NCBI RefSeq assembly: GCF_011386835.1
Contig: NW_027053035.1
Location: 1 to 64,000, forward strand
Direction: 5' to 3'
Source: Chrysemys picta bellii
Lineage: Eukaryota > Chordata > Testudines > Emydidae
Length of the DNA: 64,000 nucleotides
The position numbers were made by a program, and so were the translations under genes. The notes beneath the pieces are model-generated. The model was given only the letters and a program-made list of their open reading frames with translations. It did not search any database and was not told the DNA's origin. Positions 28,289 through 38,317 of this stretch are shown piece by piece (within the stretch, counting starts at the first letter, position 1; every line of letters begins with the position of its first letter).

Positions 28289-30970
28289 TCAGGGAGGGTG
28301 AGGTGCTCTGCTAGCAGTTGAGGTGTGAACACCAAGGGAGGAGAAACTGTTTCTGTAGTTGGATAGCCATTCACAGTCTTTGTTTAATCCTGATCTGATG
28401 GTGTCAAATTTGCAGATGAACTGAAGCTCAGCAGTTTCTCTTTGGAGTCTGGTCCTGAAGTTTTTTTGCTGTAAGATGGCTACCTTAACATCTGCTATTG
28501 TGTGGCCAGGGAGGTTGAAGTGTTCTCCTACAGGTTTTTGTATATTGCCATTCCTGATACCTGACTTGTGTCCATTTATCCTCTTGCGTAGTGACTGTCC
28601 AGTTTGGCCAATGTACATAGCAGAGGGGCATTGCTGGCATATGATGGCATATATAACATTGGTGGACGTGCAGGTGAATGAGCCGGTGATGTTGTAGCTG
28701 ATCTGGTTAGGTCCAGTGATGGTGTTGCTGGTGTAGATATGTGGGCAGAGTTGGCATCGAGGTTTGTTGCATGGGTTGGTTCCTGAGTTAGAGTTGTTAT
28801 GGTGCGATGCGTGGTTGCTGGTGAGAATATGCTTAAGGTTGGCAGGTTGTCTGTGGGCGAGGACTGGCCTGCCTCCCAAGGTCTGTGAAAGTGAGGGATC
28901 ATTGTCCAGGATGGGTTGTAGATCACTGATGATGCGTTGGAGAGGTTTAAGCTGAGGACTGTAGGTGATGGCCAGTGGAGTTCTGTTGGTTTCTCTTCTG
29001 GGCCTGTCTTGTAGCAGGAGTCTTCTGGGTACACGTCTGGCTCTGCTGATTTGTTTCTTTATTTCCTTGTGTGGGTATCGTAGTTTTGAGAATGCTTGGT
29101 GAAGATCTTGTAGGTGTTGGTCTCTGTCTGAGGGGTTGGAGCAGATGCGATTGTACCTCAGTGCTTGGCTGTAGAGGATGGATCGTGTGGTGTGACCGGG
29201 GTGGAAGCTGGAGGCATGAAGGTAGGCGTAGCGGTCGGTGGGCTTTCGGTATAGGGTGGTGTTAATGTGGCCATCGCTTATTTGTACGGTGGTGTCCAGG
29301 AAGTGGACCTCCCGTGTAGATTGGTCCAGGCTGAGGTTGATGGTGGGGTGGAAGCTGTTGAAAGCATGGTGGAATTCTTCCAGGGCCTCCTTCCCATGGG
29401 TCCAGATGATGAAGGTGTCATCAATATAGCGTAGGTAGAGAAGGGGCATGAGTGGACGAGAGCTGAGGAAGCGTTGTTCCAGGTCAGCCATAAAAATGTT
29501 GGCATATTGTGGGGCCATGCGGGTGCCCATAGCAGTGCCACTGGTTTGGAGGTATATACTGTCACCAAATTTGAAATAATTGTGCGTGAGGATAAAGTCA
29601 CAGAGCTCAGTAATAAGTTGTGCTGTGTCATCATCAGGGATACTGTTCCTGACAGCTTGTATTCCATCTGTATGCGGGATGTTTGTGTAGAGAGCCTCTA
29701 CATCCATGGTGGCTAGGATGGTGTTTTCTGGGAGGTCACCAATGCATTGTAGTTTTCTCAGGAAATCTGTGGTGTCACGGAGATAGCTGGGAGTGCTGGT
29801 GGCGTAGGGTCTGAGTAGGGAGTCCACATATCCAGACAGTCCTTCAGTGAGAGTGCCAATGCCCGAGATGATGGGGCGTCCAGGATTTCCAGGTTTGTGG
29901 ATCTTAGGTAGTAGATAGAATAACCCCGGTCGGGGCTCTAAGGGTATGTTGATTTGTTCCTGTGTTAGTGTAGGGAGTGTCCTGAGTAGATGGTGCAGTT
30001 TCTTAGTGTATTCCTCAGTGGGATCTGAGGAAAGCGGCCTGTAGAATTTGGTATTGGAGAGTTGTCTGGCAACCTCCTTCTGGTAGTCAGACCTGTTCAT
30101 GATGACAACAGCACCTCCTTTATCAGCCTCTTTGATGATAATGTCAGGGTGGTTTCTGAGGCTGTGGATGGCATTGCGTTCTGCACGACTTAGGTTATGA
30201 GGCAAGCGATGTTGTTTTTCCACAATTTCTGCCTGTGCACGTCGGCGGAAGCATTCTATGTATAGGTCCAGACTGTCATTTCGACCCTCAGGAGGAGTCC
30301 ATGTGGAGTTCTTCTTCCTGTGTTGTTGGTGGGAGGGTATCTGTGTATCAGTGCGCTGTTCAGTGTTATCATGAAAGTATTCTTTGAGTCGGAGGCGGCG
30401 AAAGTAGGCTTCCAGATCACCACAGAACTGTATCATGTTCGTGGGGGTGCTGGGGCAAAAGGAGAGTCCCCGAGATAGGACAGACTCTTCTGCTGGGTTG
30501 AGTGTGTAGCTGGATAAATTGACGATATTGCTGGGTGAGTTCGGGGTACCCCTGTTGTGGCCCCATGTGGCAGGTAGGATTTTAGACAGCTTACGGTCCT
30601 TTTTCCTTTGTAGAGAGGTGAGGTGTGTAACGTAGATCTCCTGTCTTATTTTAGTAAAGTCCATTTGTGTGGAGGGTTGGTTATTTATGAAAGTCTCCAG
30701 GTTGGAGAGCTCTTTCTTGATGTTTTTCTGTTTGCTGTATAGGATGCTGATCAGGTGGTTCCTCAGTTTCTTTGATAATGTATGGCATAATCTCTCACTG
30801 TGGTCTGTGCAGTATGTAGATAGCAATGGATTTTTCACCTTCAGTCCATTTGGTATGATGTCCATCCGTTTGCATTTGGAAAGGAAGATGATATCTGTCT
30901 GTATTTGTGCAAGTTTCTTCATGAGGTTGATAGATTTCCATTCCATACGGCTAAATGCAGTGCCTTGCAT
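28289..30970 (-). CDS. PLE RT / GIY-YIG protein, unit 6
   Basis: Intact 893-codon frame with the same protein as units 5 and 7. Reading down the lines I find no base difference between units 6 and 7, which suggests very recent duplication, or possibly an assembly expansion. Confidence 0.9.
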   Translation of the reverse strand: MQGTAFSRMEWKSINLMKKLAQIQTDIIFLSKCKRMDIIPNGLKVKNPLLSTYCTDHSERLCHTLSKKLRNHLISILYSKQKNIKKELSNLETFINNQPSTQMDFTKIRQEIYVTHLTSLQRKKDRKLSKILPATWGHNRGTPNSPSNIVNLSSYTLNPAEESVLSRGLSFCPSTPTNMIQFCGDLEAYFRRLRLKEYFHDNTEQRTDTQIPSHQQHRKKNSTWTPPEGRNDSLDLYIECFRRRAQAEIVEKQHRLPHNLSRAERNAIHSLRNHPDIIIKEADKGGAVVIMNRSDYQKEVARQLSNTKFYRPLSSDPTEEYTKKLHHLLRTLPTLTQEQINIPLEPRPGLFYLLPKIHKPGNPGRPIISGIGTLTEGLSGYVDSLLRPYATSTPSYLRDTTDFLRKLQCIGDLPENTILATMDVEALYTNIPHTDGIQAVRNSIPDDDTAQLITELCDFILTHNYFKFGDSIYLQTSGTAMGTRMAPQYANIFMADLEQRFLSSRPLMPLLYLRYIDDTFIIWTHGKEALEEFHHAFNSFHPTINLSLDQSTREVHFLDTTVQISDGHINTTLYRKPTDRYAYLHASSFHPGHTTRSILYSQALRYNRICSNPSDRDQHLQDLHQAFSKLRYPHKEIKKQISRARRVPRRLLLQDRPRRETNRTPLAITYSPQLKPLQRIISDLQPILDNDPSLSQTLGGRPVLAHRQPANLKHILTSNHASHHNNSNSGTNPCNKPRCQLCPHIYTSNTITGPNQISYNITGSFTCTSTNVIYAIICQQCPSAMYIGQTGQSLRKRINGHKSGIRNGNIQKPVGEHFNLPGHTIADVKVAILQQKNFRTRLQRETAELQFICKFDTIRSGLNKDCEWLSNYRNSFSSLGVHTSTASRAPHPP

Positions 30971-31066
30971 GGTGTCAAGTATCAGAGGGGTAGGCGTGTT
31001 AGTCTGAATCTGTAAAAAGCAACAGAGGGTCCTGTGGGACCTTTGAGACTAACAGAAGTACTGGGA

Positions 31067-31107
31067 GCATAAGCTTTCGTGGGTCAGAACCTCACTTCTT
31101 CAGATGC
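31067..31107 (-). ncRNA. Hammerhead-like motif, unit 7
   Basis: Identical 41-nt motif in the spacer between units 6 and 7. Confidence 0.55.
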
Positions 31108-31168
31108 AAGTAATGGAAATCTCCAGAGGCAGGTATATATCAGTGTGGAGATAACGAGGTTAGTTCAA

Positions 31169-33850
31169 TCAGGGAGGGTGAGGTGCTCTGCTAGCAGTTG
31201 AGGTGTGAACACCAAGGGAGGAGAAACTGTTTCTGTAGTTGGATAGCCATTCACAGTCTTTGTTTAATCCTGATCTGATGGTGTCAAATTTGCAGATGAA
31301 CTGAAGCTCAGCAGTTTCTCTTTGGAGTCTGGTCCTGAAGTTTTTTTGCTGTAAGATGGCTACCTTAACATCTGCTATTGTGTGGCCAGGGAGGTTGAAG
31401 TGTTCTCCTACAGGTTTTTGTATATTGCCATTCCTGATACCTGACTTGTGTCCATTTATCCTCTTGCGTAGTGACTGTCCAGTTTGGCCAATGTACATAG
31501 CAGAGGGGCATTGCTGGCATATGATGGCATATATAACATTGGTGGACGTGCAGGTGAATGAGCCGGTGATGTTGTAGCTGATCTGGTTAGGTCCAGTGAT
31601 GGTGTTGCTGGTGTAGATATGTGGGCAGAGTTGGCATCGAGGTTTGTTGCATGGGTTGGTTCCTGAGTTAGAGTTGTTATGGTGCGATGCGTGGTTGCTG
31701 GTGAGAATATGCTTAAGGTTGGCAGGTTGTCTGTGGGCGAGGACTGGCCTGCCTCCCAAGGTCTGTGAAAGTGAGGGATCATTGTCCAGGATGGGTTGTA
31801 GATCACTGATGATGCGTTGGAGAGGTTTAAGCTGAGGACTGTAGGTGATGGCCAGTGGAGTTCTGTTGGTTTCTCTTCTGGGCCTGTCTTGTAGCAGGAG
31901 TCTTCTGGGTACACGTCTGGCTCTGCTGATTTGTTTCTTTATTTCCTTGTGTGGGTATCGTAGTTTTGAGAATGCTTGGTGAAGATCTTGTAGGTGTTGG
32001 TCTCTGTCTGAGGGGTTGGAGCAGATGCGATTGTACCTCAGTGCTTGGCTGTAGAGGATGGATCGTGTGGTGTGACCGGGGTGGAAGCTGGAGGCATGAA
32101 GGTAGGCGTAGCGGTCGGTGGGCTTTCGGTATAGGGTGGTGTTAATGTGGCCATCGCTTATTTGTACGGTGGTGTCCAGGAAGTGGACCTCCCGTGTAGA
32201 TTGGTCCAGGCTGAGGTTGATGGTGGGGTGGAAGCTGTTGAAAGCATGGTGGAATTCTTCCAGGGCCTCCTTCCCATGGGTCCAGATGATGAAGGTGTCA
32301 TCAATATAGCGTAGGTAGAGAAGGGGCATGAGTGGACGAGAGCTGAGGAAGCGTTGTTCCAGGTCAGCCATAAAAATGTTGGCATATTGTGGGGCCATGC
32401 GGGTGCCCATAGCAGTGCCACTGGTTTGGAGGTATATACTGTCACCAAATTTGAAATAATTGTGCGTGAGGATAAAGTCACAGAGCTCAGTAATAAGTTG
32501 TGCTGTGTCATCATCAGGGATACTGTTCCTGACAGCTTGTATTCCATCTGTATGCGGGATGTTTGTGTAGAGAGCCTCTACATCCATGGTGGCTAGGATG
32601 GTGTTTTCTGGGAGGTCACCAATGCATTGTAGTTTTCTCAGGAAATCTGTGGTGTCACGGAGATAGCTGGGAGTGCTGGTGGCGTAGGGTCTGAGTAGGG
32701 AGTCCACATATCCAGACAGTCCTTCAGTGAGAGTGCCAATGCCCGAGATGATGGGGCGTCCAGGATTTCCAGGTTTGTGGATCTTAGGTAGTAGATAGAA
32801 TAACCCCGGTCGGGGCTCTAAGGGTATGTTGATTTGTTCCTGTGTTAGTGTAGGGAGTGTCCTGAGTAGATGGTGCAGTTTCTTAGTGTATTCCTCAGTG
32901 GGATCTGAGGAAAGCGGCCTGTAGAATTTGGTATTGGAGAGTTGTCTGGCAACCTCCTTCTGGTAGTCAGACCTGTTCATGATGACAACAGCACCTCCTT
33001 TATCAGCCTCTTTGATGATAATGTCAGGGTGGTTTCTGAGGCTGTGGATGGCATTGCGTTCTGCACGACTTAGGTTATGAGGCAAGCGATGTTGTTTTTC
33101 CACAATTTCTGCCTGTGCACGTCGGCGGAAGCATTCTATGTATAGGTCCAGACTGTCATTTCGACCCTCAGGAGGAGTCCATGTGGAGTTCTTCTTCCTG
33201 TGTTGTTGGTGGGAGGGTATCTGTGTATCAGTGCGCTGTTCAGTGTTATCATGAAAGTATTCTTTGAGTCGGAGGCGGCGAAAGTAGGCTTCCAGATCAC
33301 CACAGAACTGTATCATGTTCGTGGGGGTGCTGGGGCAAAAGGAGAGTCCCCGAGATAGGACAGACTCTTCTGCTGGGTTGAGTGTGTAGCTGGATAAATT
33401 GACGATATTGCTGGGTGAGTTCGGGGTACCCCTGTTGTGGCCCCATGTGGCAGGTAGGATTTTAGACAGCTTACGGTCCTTTTTCCTTTGTAGAGAGGTG
33501 AGGTGTGTAACGTAGATCTCCTGTCTTATTTTAGTAAAGTCCATTTGTGTGGAGGGTTGGTTATTTATGAAAGTCTCCAGGTTGGAGAGCTCTTTCTTGA
33601 TGTTTTTCTGTTTGCTGTATAGGATGCTGATCAGGTGGTTCCTCAGTTTCTTTGATAATGTATGGCATAATCTCTCACTGTGGTCTGTGCAGTATGTAGA
33701 TAGCAATGGATTTTTCACCTTCAGTCCATTTGGTATGATGTCCATCCGTTTGCATTTGGAAAGGAAGATGATATCTGTCTGTATTTGTGCAAGTTTCTTC
33801 ATGAGGTTGATAGATTTCCATTCCATACGGCTAAATGCAGTGCCTTGCAT
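31169..33850 (-). CDS. PLE RT / GIY-YIG protein, unit 7
   Basis: Intact 893-codon frame with the same protein as units 5 and 6 and apparently the same DNA as unit 6. It is the last unit in the array with both domains in one uninterrupted frame. Confidence 0.9.
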   Translation of the reverse strand: MQGTAFSRMEWKSINLMKKLAQIQTDIIFLSKCKRMDIIPNGLKVKNPLLSTYCTDHSERLCHTLSKKLRNHLISILYSKQKNIKKELSNLETFINNQPSTQMDFTKIRQEIYVTHLTSLQRKKDRKLSKILPATWGHNRGTPNSPSNIVNLSSYTLNPAEESVLSRGLSFCPSTPTNMIQFCGDLEAYFRRLRLKEYFHDNTEQRTDTQIPSHQQHRKKNSTWTPPEGRNDSLDLYIECFRRRAQAEIVEKQHRLPHNLSRAERNAIHSLRNHPDIIIKEADKGGAVVIMNRSDYQKEVARQLSNTKFYRPLSSDPTEEYTKKLHHLLRTLPTLTQEQINIPLEPRPGLFYLLPKIHKPGNPGRPIISGIGTLTEGLSGYVDSLLRPYATSTPSYLRDTTDFLRKLQCIGDLPENTILATMDVEALYTNIPHTDGIQAVRNSIPDDDTAQLITELCDFILTHNYFKFGDSIYLQTSGTAMGTRMAPQYANIFMADLEQRFLSSRPLMPLLYLRYIDDTFIIWTHGKEALEEFHHAFNSFHPTINLSLDQSTREVHFLDTTVQISDGHINTTLYRKPTDRYAYLHASSFHPGHTTRSILYSQALRYNRICSNPSDRDQHLQDLHQAFSKLRYPHKEIKKQISRARRVPRRLLLQDRPRRETNRTPLAITYSPQLKPLQRIISDLQPILDNDPSLSQTLGGRPVLAHRQPANLKHILTSNHASHHNNSNSGTNPCNKPRCQLCPHIYTSNTITGPNQISYNITGSFTCTSTNVIYAIICQQCPSAMYIGQTGQSLRKRINGHKSGIRNGNIQKPVGEHFNLPGHTIADVKVAILQQKNFRTRLQRETAELQFICKFDTIRSGLNKDCEWLSNYRNSFSSLGVHTSTASRAPHPP

Positions 33851-33946
33851 GGTGTCAAGTATCAGAGGGGTAGGCGTGTTAGTCTGAATCTGTAAAAAGC
33901 AACAGAGGGTCCTGTGGCACCTTTGAGACTAACAGAAGTACTGGGA

Positions 33947-33987
33947 GCATAAGCTTTCGTGGGTCAGAACCTCACTTCTTCAGATGC
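33947..33987 (-). ncRNA. Hammerhead-like motif, unit 8
   Basis: Identical 41-nt motif in the spacer between units 7 and 8. Confidence 0.55.
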
Positions 33988-34048
33988 AAGTAATGGAAAT
34001 CTCCAGAGGCAGGTATATATCAGTGTGGAGATAACGAGGTTAGTTCAA

Positions 34049-36730
34049 TCAGGGAGGGTGAGGTGCTCTGCTAGCAGTTGAGGTGTGAACACCAAGGGAG
34101 GAGAAACTGTTTCTGTAGTTGGATAGCCATTCACAGTCTTTGTTTAATCCTGATCTGATGGTGTCAAATTTGCAGATGAACTGAAGCTCAGCAGTTTCTC
34201 TTTGGAGTCTGGTCCTGAAGTTTTTTTGCTGTAAGATGGCTACCTTAACATCTGCTATTGTGTGGCCAGGGAGGTTGAAGTGTTCTCCTACAGGTTTTTG
34301 TATATTGCCATTCCTGATATCTGACTTGTGTCCATTTATCCTCTTGCGTAGTGACTGTCCAGTTTGGCCAATGTACATAGCAGAGGGGCATTGCTGGCAT
34401 ATGATGGCATATATAACATTGGTGGACGTGCAGGTGAATGAGCCGGTGATGTTGTAGCTGATCTGGTTAGGTCCAGTGATGGTGTTGCTGGTGTAGATAT
34501 GTGGGCAGAGTTGGCATCGAGGTTTGTTGCATGGGTTGGTTCCTGAGTTAGAGTTGTTATGGTGCGATGCGTGGTTGCTGGTGAGAATATGCTTAAGGTT
34601 GGCAGGTTGTCTGTGGGCGAGGACTGGCCTGCCTCCCAAGGTCTGTGAAAGTGAGGGATCATTGTCCAGGATGGGTTGTAGATCACTGATGATGCGTTGG
34701 AGAGGTTTAAGCTGAGGACTGTAGGTGATGGCCAGTGGAGTTCTGTTGGTTTCTCTTCTGGGCCTGTCTTATAGCAGGAGTCTTCTGGGTACACGTCTGG
34801 CTCTGCTGATTTGTTTCTTTATTTCCTTGTGTGGGTATCGTAGTTTTGAGAATGCTTGGTGAAGATCTTGTAGGTGTTGGTCTCTGTCTGAGGGGTTGGA
34901 GCAGATGCGATTGTACCTCAGTGCTTGGCTGTAGAGGATGGATCGTGTGGTGTGACCGGGGTGGAAGCTGGAGGCATGAAGGTAGGCGTAGCGGTCGGTG
35001 GGCTTTCGGTATAGGGTGGTGTTAATGTGGCCATCGCTTATTTGTACGGTGGTGTCCAGGAAGTGGACCTCCCGTGTAGATTGGTCCAGGCTGAGGCTGA
35101 TGGTGGGGTGGAAGCTGTTGAAAGCATGGTGGATTTCTTCCAGGGCCTGCTTCCCATGGGTCCAGATGATGAAGGTGTCATCAATATAGCGTAGGTAGAG
35201 AAGGGGCATGAGTGGACGAGAGCTGAGGAAGCGTTGTTCCAGGTCAGCCATAAAAATGTTGTCATATTGTGGGGCCATGCGGGTGCCCATAGCGGTGCCA
35301 CTGGTCTGGAGGTATATATTGTCACCAAATTTGAAATAATTGTGCGTGAGGATAAAGTCACAGAGCTCAGCAATAAGTTGTGCTGTGTCATCATCAGGGA
35401 TACTGTTCCTGACAGCTTGTATTCCATCTGTATGCGGGATGTTTGTGTAGAGAGCCTCTACATCCATGGTGGCTAGGATGGTGTTTTCTGGGAGGTCACC
35501 AATGCATTGTAGTTTTCTCAGGAAATCTGTGGTGTCACGGAGATAGCTGGGAGTGCTGGTGGCGTAGGGTCTGAGTAGGGAGTCCACATATCCAGACAGT
35601 CCTTCAGTGAGAGTGCCAATGCCCGAGATGATGGGGCGTCCAGGATTTCCAGGTTTGTGGATCTTAGGTAGTAGATAGAATAACCCCGGTCGGGGCTCTA
35701 AGGGTATGTTGATTTGTTCCTGTGTTAGTGTAGGGAGTGTCCTGAGTAGATGGTGCAGTTTCTTAGTGTATTCCTCAGTGGGATCTGAGGAAAGCGGCCT
35801 GTAGAATTTGGTATTGGAGAGTTGTCTGGCAGCCTCCTTCTGGTAGTCAGACCTGTTCATGATGACAACAGCACCTCCTTTATCAGCCTCTTTGATGATA
35901 ATGTCAGGGTGGTTTCTGAGGCTGTGGATGGCATTGCGTTCTGCACGACTTAGGTTATGAGGCAAGCGATGTTGTTTTTCCACAATTTCTGCCGGTGCAC
36001 GTCGGCGGAAGCATTCTATGTATAGGTCCAGACTGTCATTTCGACCCTCAGGAGGAGTCCATGTGGAGTTCTTCTTCCTGTGTTGTTGGTGGGAGGGTAT
36101 CTGTGTATCAGTGCACTGTTCAGTGTTATCATGAAAGTATTCTTTGAGTCGGAGGCGGCGAAAGTAGGCTTCCAGATCACCAAAGAACTGTATCATGTTC
36201 GTGGGGGTGCTGGGGCAAAAGGAGAGTCCCCGAGATAGGACAGACTCTTCTGCTGGGTTGAGTGTGTAGCTGGATAAATTGACGATATTGCTGGGTGAGT
36301 TCGGGGTACCCCTGTTGTGGCCCCATGTGGCAGGTAGGATTTTAGACAGCTTACGGTCCTTTTTCCTTTGTAGAGAGGTGAGGTGTGTAACGTAGATCTC
36401 CTGTCTTATTTTAGTAAAGTCCATTTGTGTGGAGGGTTGGTTATTTATGAAAGTCTCCAGGTTGGAGAGCTCTTTCTTGATGTTTTTCTGTTTGCTGTAT
36501 AGGATGCTGATCAGGTGGTTCCTCAGTTTCTTTGATAATGTATGGCATAATCTCTCACTGTGGTCTGTGCAGTATGTAGATAGCAATGGATTTTTCACCT
36601 TCAGTCCATTTGGTATGATGTCCATCCGTTTGCATTTGGAAAGGAAGATGATATCTGTCTGTATTTGTGCAAGTTTCTTCATGAGGTTGATAGATTTCCA
36701 TTCCATACGGCTAAATGCAGTGCCTTGCAT
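34049..36730 (-). pseudogene. PLE RT / GIY-YIG frame, unit 8, split by one nonsense codon
   Basis: A single G-to-A change at 34771 turns codon 654 (Gln in the other units) into TAA. The upstream piece (34769-36730, 653 codons) holds the complete RT core. The downstream piece (34049-34639, 196 codons from a Met at the 'GGRPVLAH' region) holds the Cys/His linker and GIY-YIG domain. Two private changes occur upstream: Phe for Cys183 and Cys for Arg206. The palm has Asp490, Gln528 and Ile533 like units 1 and 3, but the thumb has Ser545, Gln563, Pro577 and Leu599 like unit 2, so the unit is recombinant with a switch between codons 533 and 545. The nonsense change is consistent with decay at the array edge. 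Confidence 0.9.
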
Positions 36731-36779
36731 GGTGTCAAGTATCAGAGGGGTAGGCGTGTTAGTCTGAATCTGTAAAAAG

Positions 36780-37393
36780 CAACAGATGGTCCTGTGGCAC
36801 CTTTGAGACTAACAGAAGTACTGGGAGCATAAGCTTTCGTGGGTCAGAACCTCACTTCTTCAGATGCAAGTAATGGAAATCTCCAGAGGCAGGTATATAT
36901 CAGTGTGGAGATAACGAGGTTAGTTCAATCAGGGAGGGTGAGGTGCTCTGCCAGCAGTTGAGGTGTGAACACCAAGGGAGGAGAAACTGTTTCTGTAGTT
37001 GGATAGCCATTCACAGTCTTTGTTTAATCCTGATCTGATGGTGTCAAATTTGCAGATGAACTGAAGCTCAGCAGTTTCTCTTTGGAGTCTGGTCCTGAAG
37101 TTTTTTTGCTGTAAGATGGCTACCTTAACATCTGCTATTGTGTGGCCAGGGAGGTTGAAGTGTTCTCCTACAGGTTTTTGTATATTGCCATTCCTGATAT
37201 CTGACTTGTGTCCATTTATCCTCTTGCGTAGTGACTGTCCAGTTTGGCCAATGTACATAGCAGAGGGGCATTGCTGGCATATGATGGCATATATAACATT
37301 GGTGGACGTGCAGGTGAATGAGCCGGTGATGTTGTAGCTGATCTGGTTAGCTCCAGTCCAGTTTGGCCAATGTACATAGCAGAGGGGCATTGC
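36780..37393 (-). mobile_element. Truncated and rearranged ninth PLE unit
   Basis: This contains the spacer and the last ~140 codons of the frame, ending near 37358. Then 37357-37393 repeats a piece already present at about 37238-37276 ('ccagtttggccaatgtacat' onward) before joining macrosatellite sequence at a short 'tgc' overlap. The minus-strand frame 36929-37390 reads GIY-YIG sequence but its first residues come from the repeated piece in another frame. It has Gly instead of Ser at the position equivalent to 887. The start is not authentic. Confidence 0.85.
36827..36867 (-). ncRNA. Hammerhead-like motif, unit 9
   Basis: Identical 41-nt motif in the last spacer, downstream of the truncated ninth frame and upstream of unit 8 in transcription order. 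Confidence 0.55.
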
Positions 37394-37418
37394 ATATCAT
37401 AGGCTTCATCTATAGTAC
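37394..37418. repeat. Macrosatellite scrap between PLE array and LTR
   Basis: 25 bp from the CR1-relic block of the unit ('atatcataggcttc...tatagtac'). Confidence 0.7.
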
Positions 37419-38317
37419 TGTCATAACTATAAAGGGAAGGGTAACAGCTGTCCTGTGTACAGTACTATAAAATCCCTCCTGGCCAGAGACTCCAAAATCC
37501 TTTTCCCTGTAAAGGGTTAAGAAGCTCAGGTAACCTGGCTGGCATCTGACCTAGAGGACCAATAAGGGGACAAGATACTTTCAAATCTTGTGGGGGGGGG
37601 AAGGCTTTTGTTTGTGTTCTTTGTTTTGGTTGTGCGTTCGCTCTCGGGACTGAGAGGGACCAGACATCAATCCAGGTTCTCCACATCTTTCTAAACAAGT
37701 CTCTCCTATTTCAAACTTGTAAGTAAATAGCCAGGCAAGGCGTGTTAGTTTTCCTTTGTTTTCTCAACTTGTAAATGTACCTTTTACTAGAGTGTTTATC
37801 TTTGTTTGCTGTACTTTGAACCTAAAACTAAAGGGGAGTCCTCTGAGCTCTTTAAGTTTAATTACCCTGTAAGGTTATTTCCATACTGATTTTACAAAAA
37901 TAATTTTTACCTTTTTCTTTAATTAAAAACCTTCTTTTTAAAAACCTAATTATTTTTTTCCTTGTTTTAAATCCAAGGGGGTTGGATCTGTATTCACCAG
38001 GAGTTGGTGGGAGAAAGAAGGGGGGATGGTTAATTTCTCCTTCTTTTAAAATCCCAGGGGGGTTGGAACTGTATTCACCAAAAGTTGGTGGGAGGAAGGA
38101 GGGGAATGGTTACTTTCTCCTTGTTTTAAGATCCAAGGGGTTTGGATCTGTATTCACCAGGGAATTGGTGAAGGTCTCTCAAGGCTACCCAGGGAAGGAA
38201 ATTAGCCTTGGAATGGTGGCAGCGAACCAGAGCTAAGCTGGTAGTTAAGCTTAAAAGTTTTCATGCAGGCCCCTAGATTTGTACCCTAAAGTTCAAAGTG
38301 GGAATACAGCCTTAACA
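37419..38317 (+). mobile_element. Solo LTR, family A, copy 2
   Basis: An 899-bp relative of the LTRs at 7683 and 50451, with TGTCATAAC and CTTAACA ends. It keeps ~20 bp ('ttgtaagtaaatagccagg') that both other copies lack, and has three minisatellite blocks (about 37970-38170). Its two flanks come from different points of the macrosatellite unit ('tatagtac' left, 'acctgtcagag' right), with no target duplication. It is therefore an independent insertion that later recombined or lost flanking DNA. Confidence 0.65.

Larger units (their letters stand above)
13741..37358 (-). mobile_element. Tandem array of Penelope-like elements (8 full units plus a partial ninth)
   Basis: Head-to-tail units start at 13741, 16621, 19501, 22381, 25261, 28140, 31020, 33900 and 36780, each opening with 'caacagaggg' or a close variant. 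The period is 2880 bp, except the fifth at 2879 bp (one G missing near 25305). Each unit has one 893-codon minus-strand frame and a 198-bp spacer that serves as 3' end of one copy and 5' leader of the next. This is known PLE behaviour, where tandem copies share a pseudo-LTR (pLTR). Units look about 99% identical by eye. Units 5-7 encode identical proteins and unit 4 differs from them by one residue. The left flank is macrosatellite; the right end is truncated and rearranged. Confidence 0.93.

Noticed and set aside
13741..37358. Regular repeats considered as a CRISPR array or a bacterial retron/group II intron cluster
   Set aside because: A 2880-bp period with a PLE-type RT, eukaryotic LINEs around it and no cas or maturase features exclude this.
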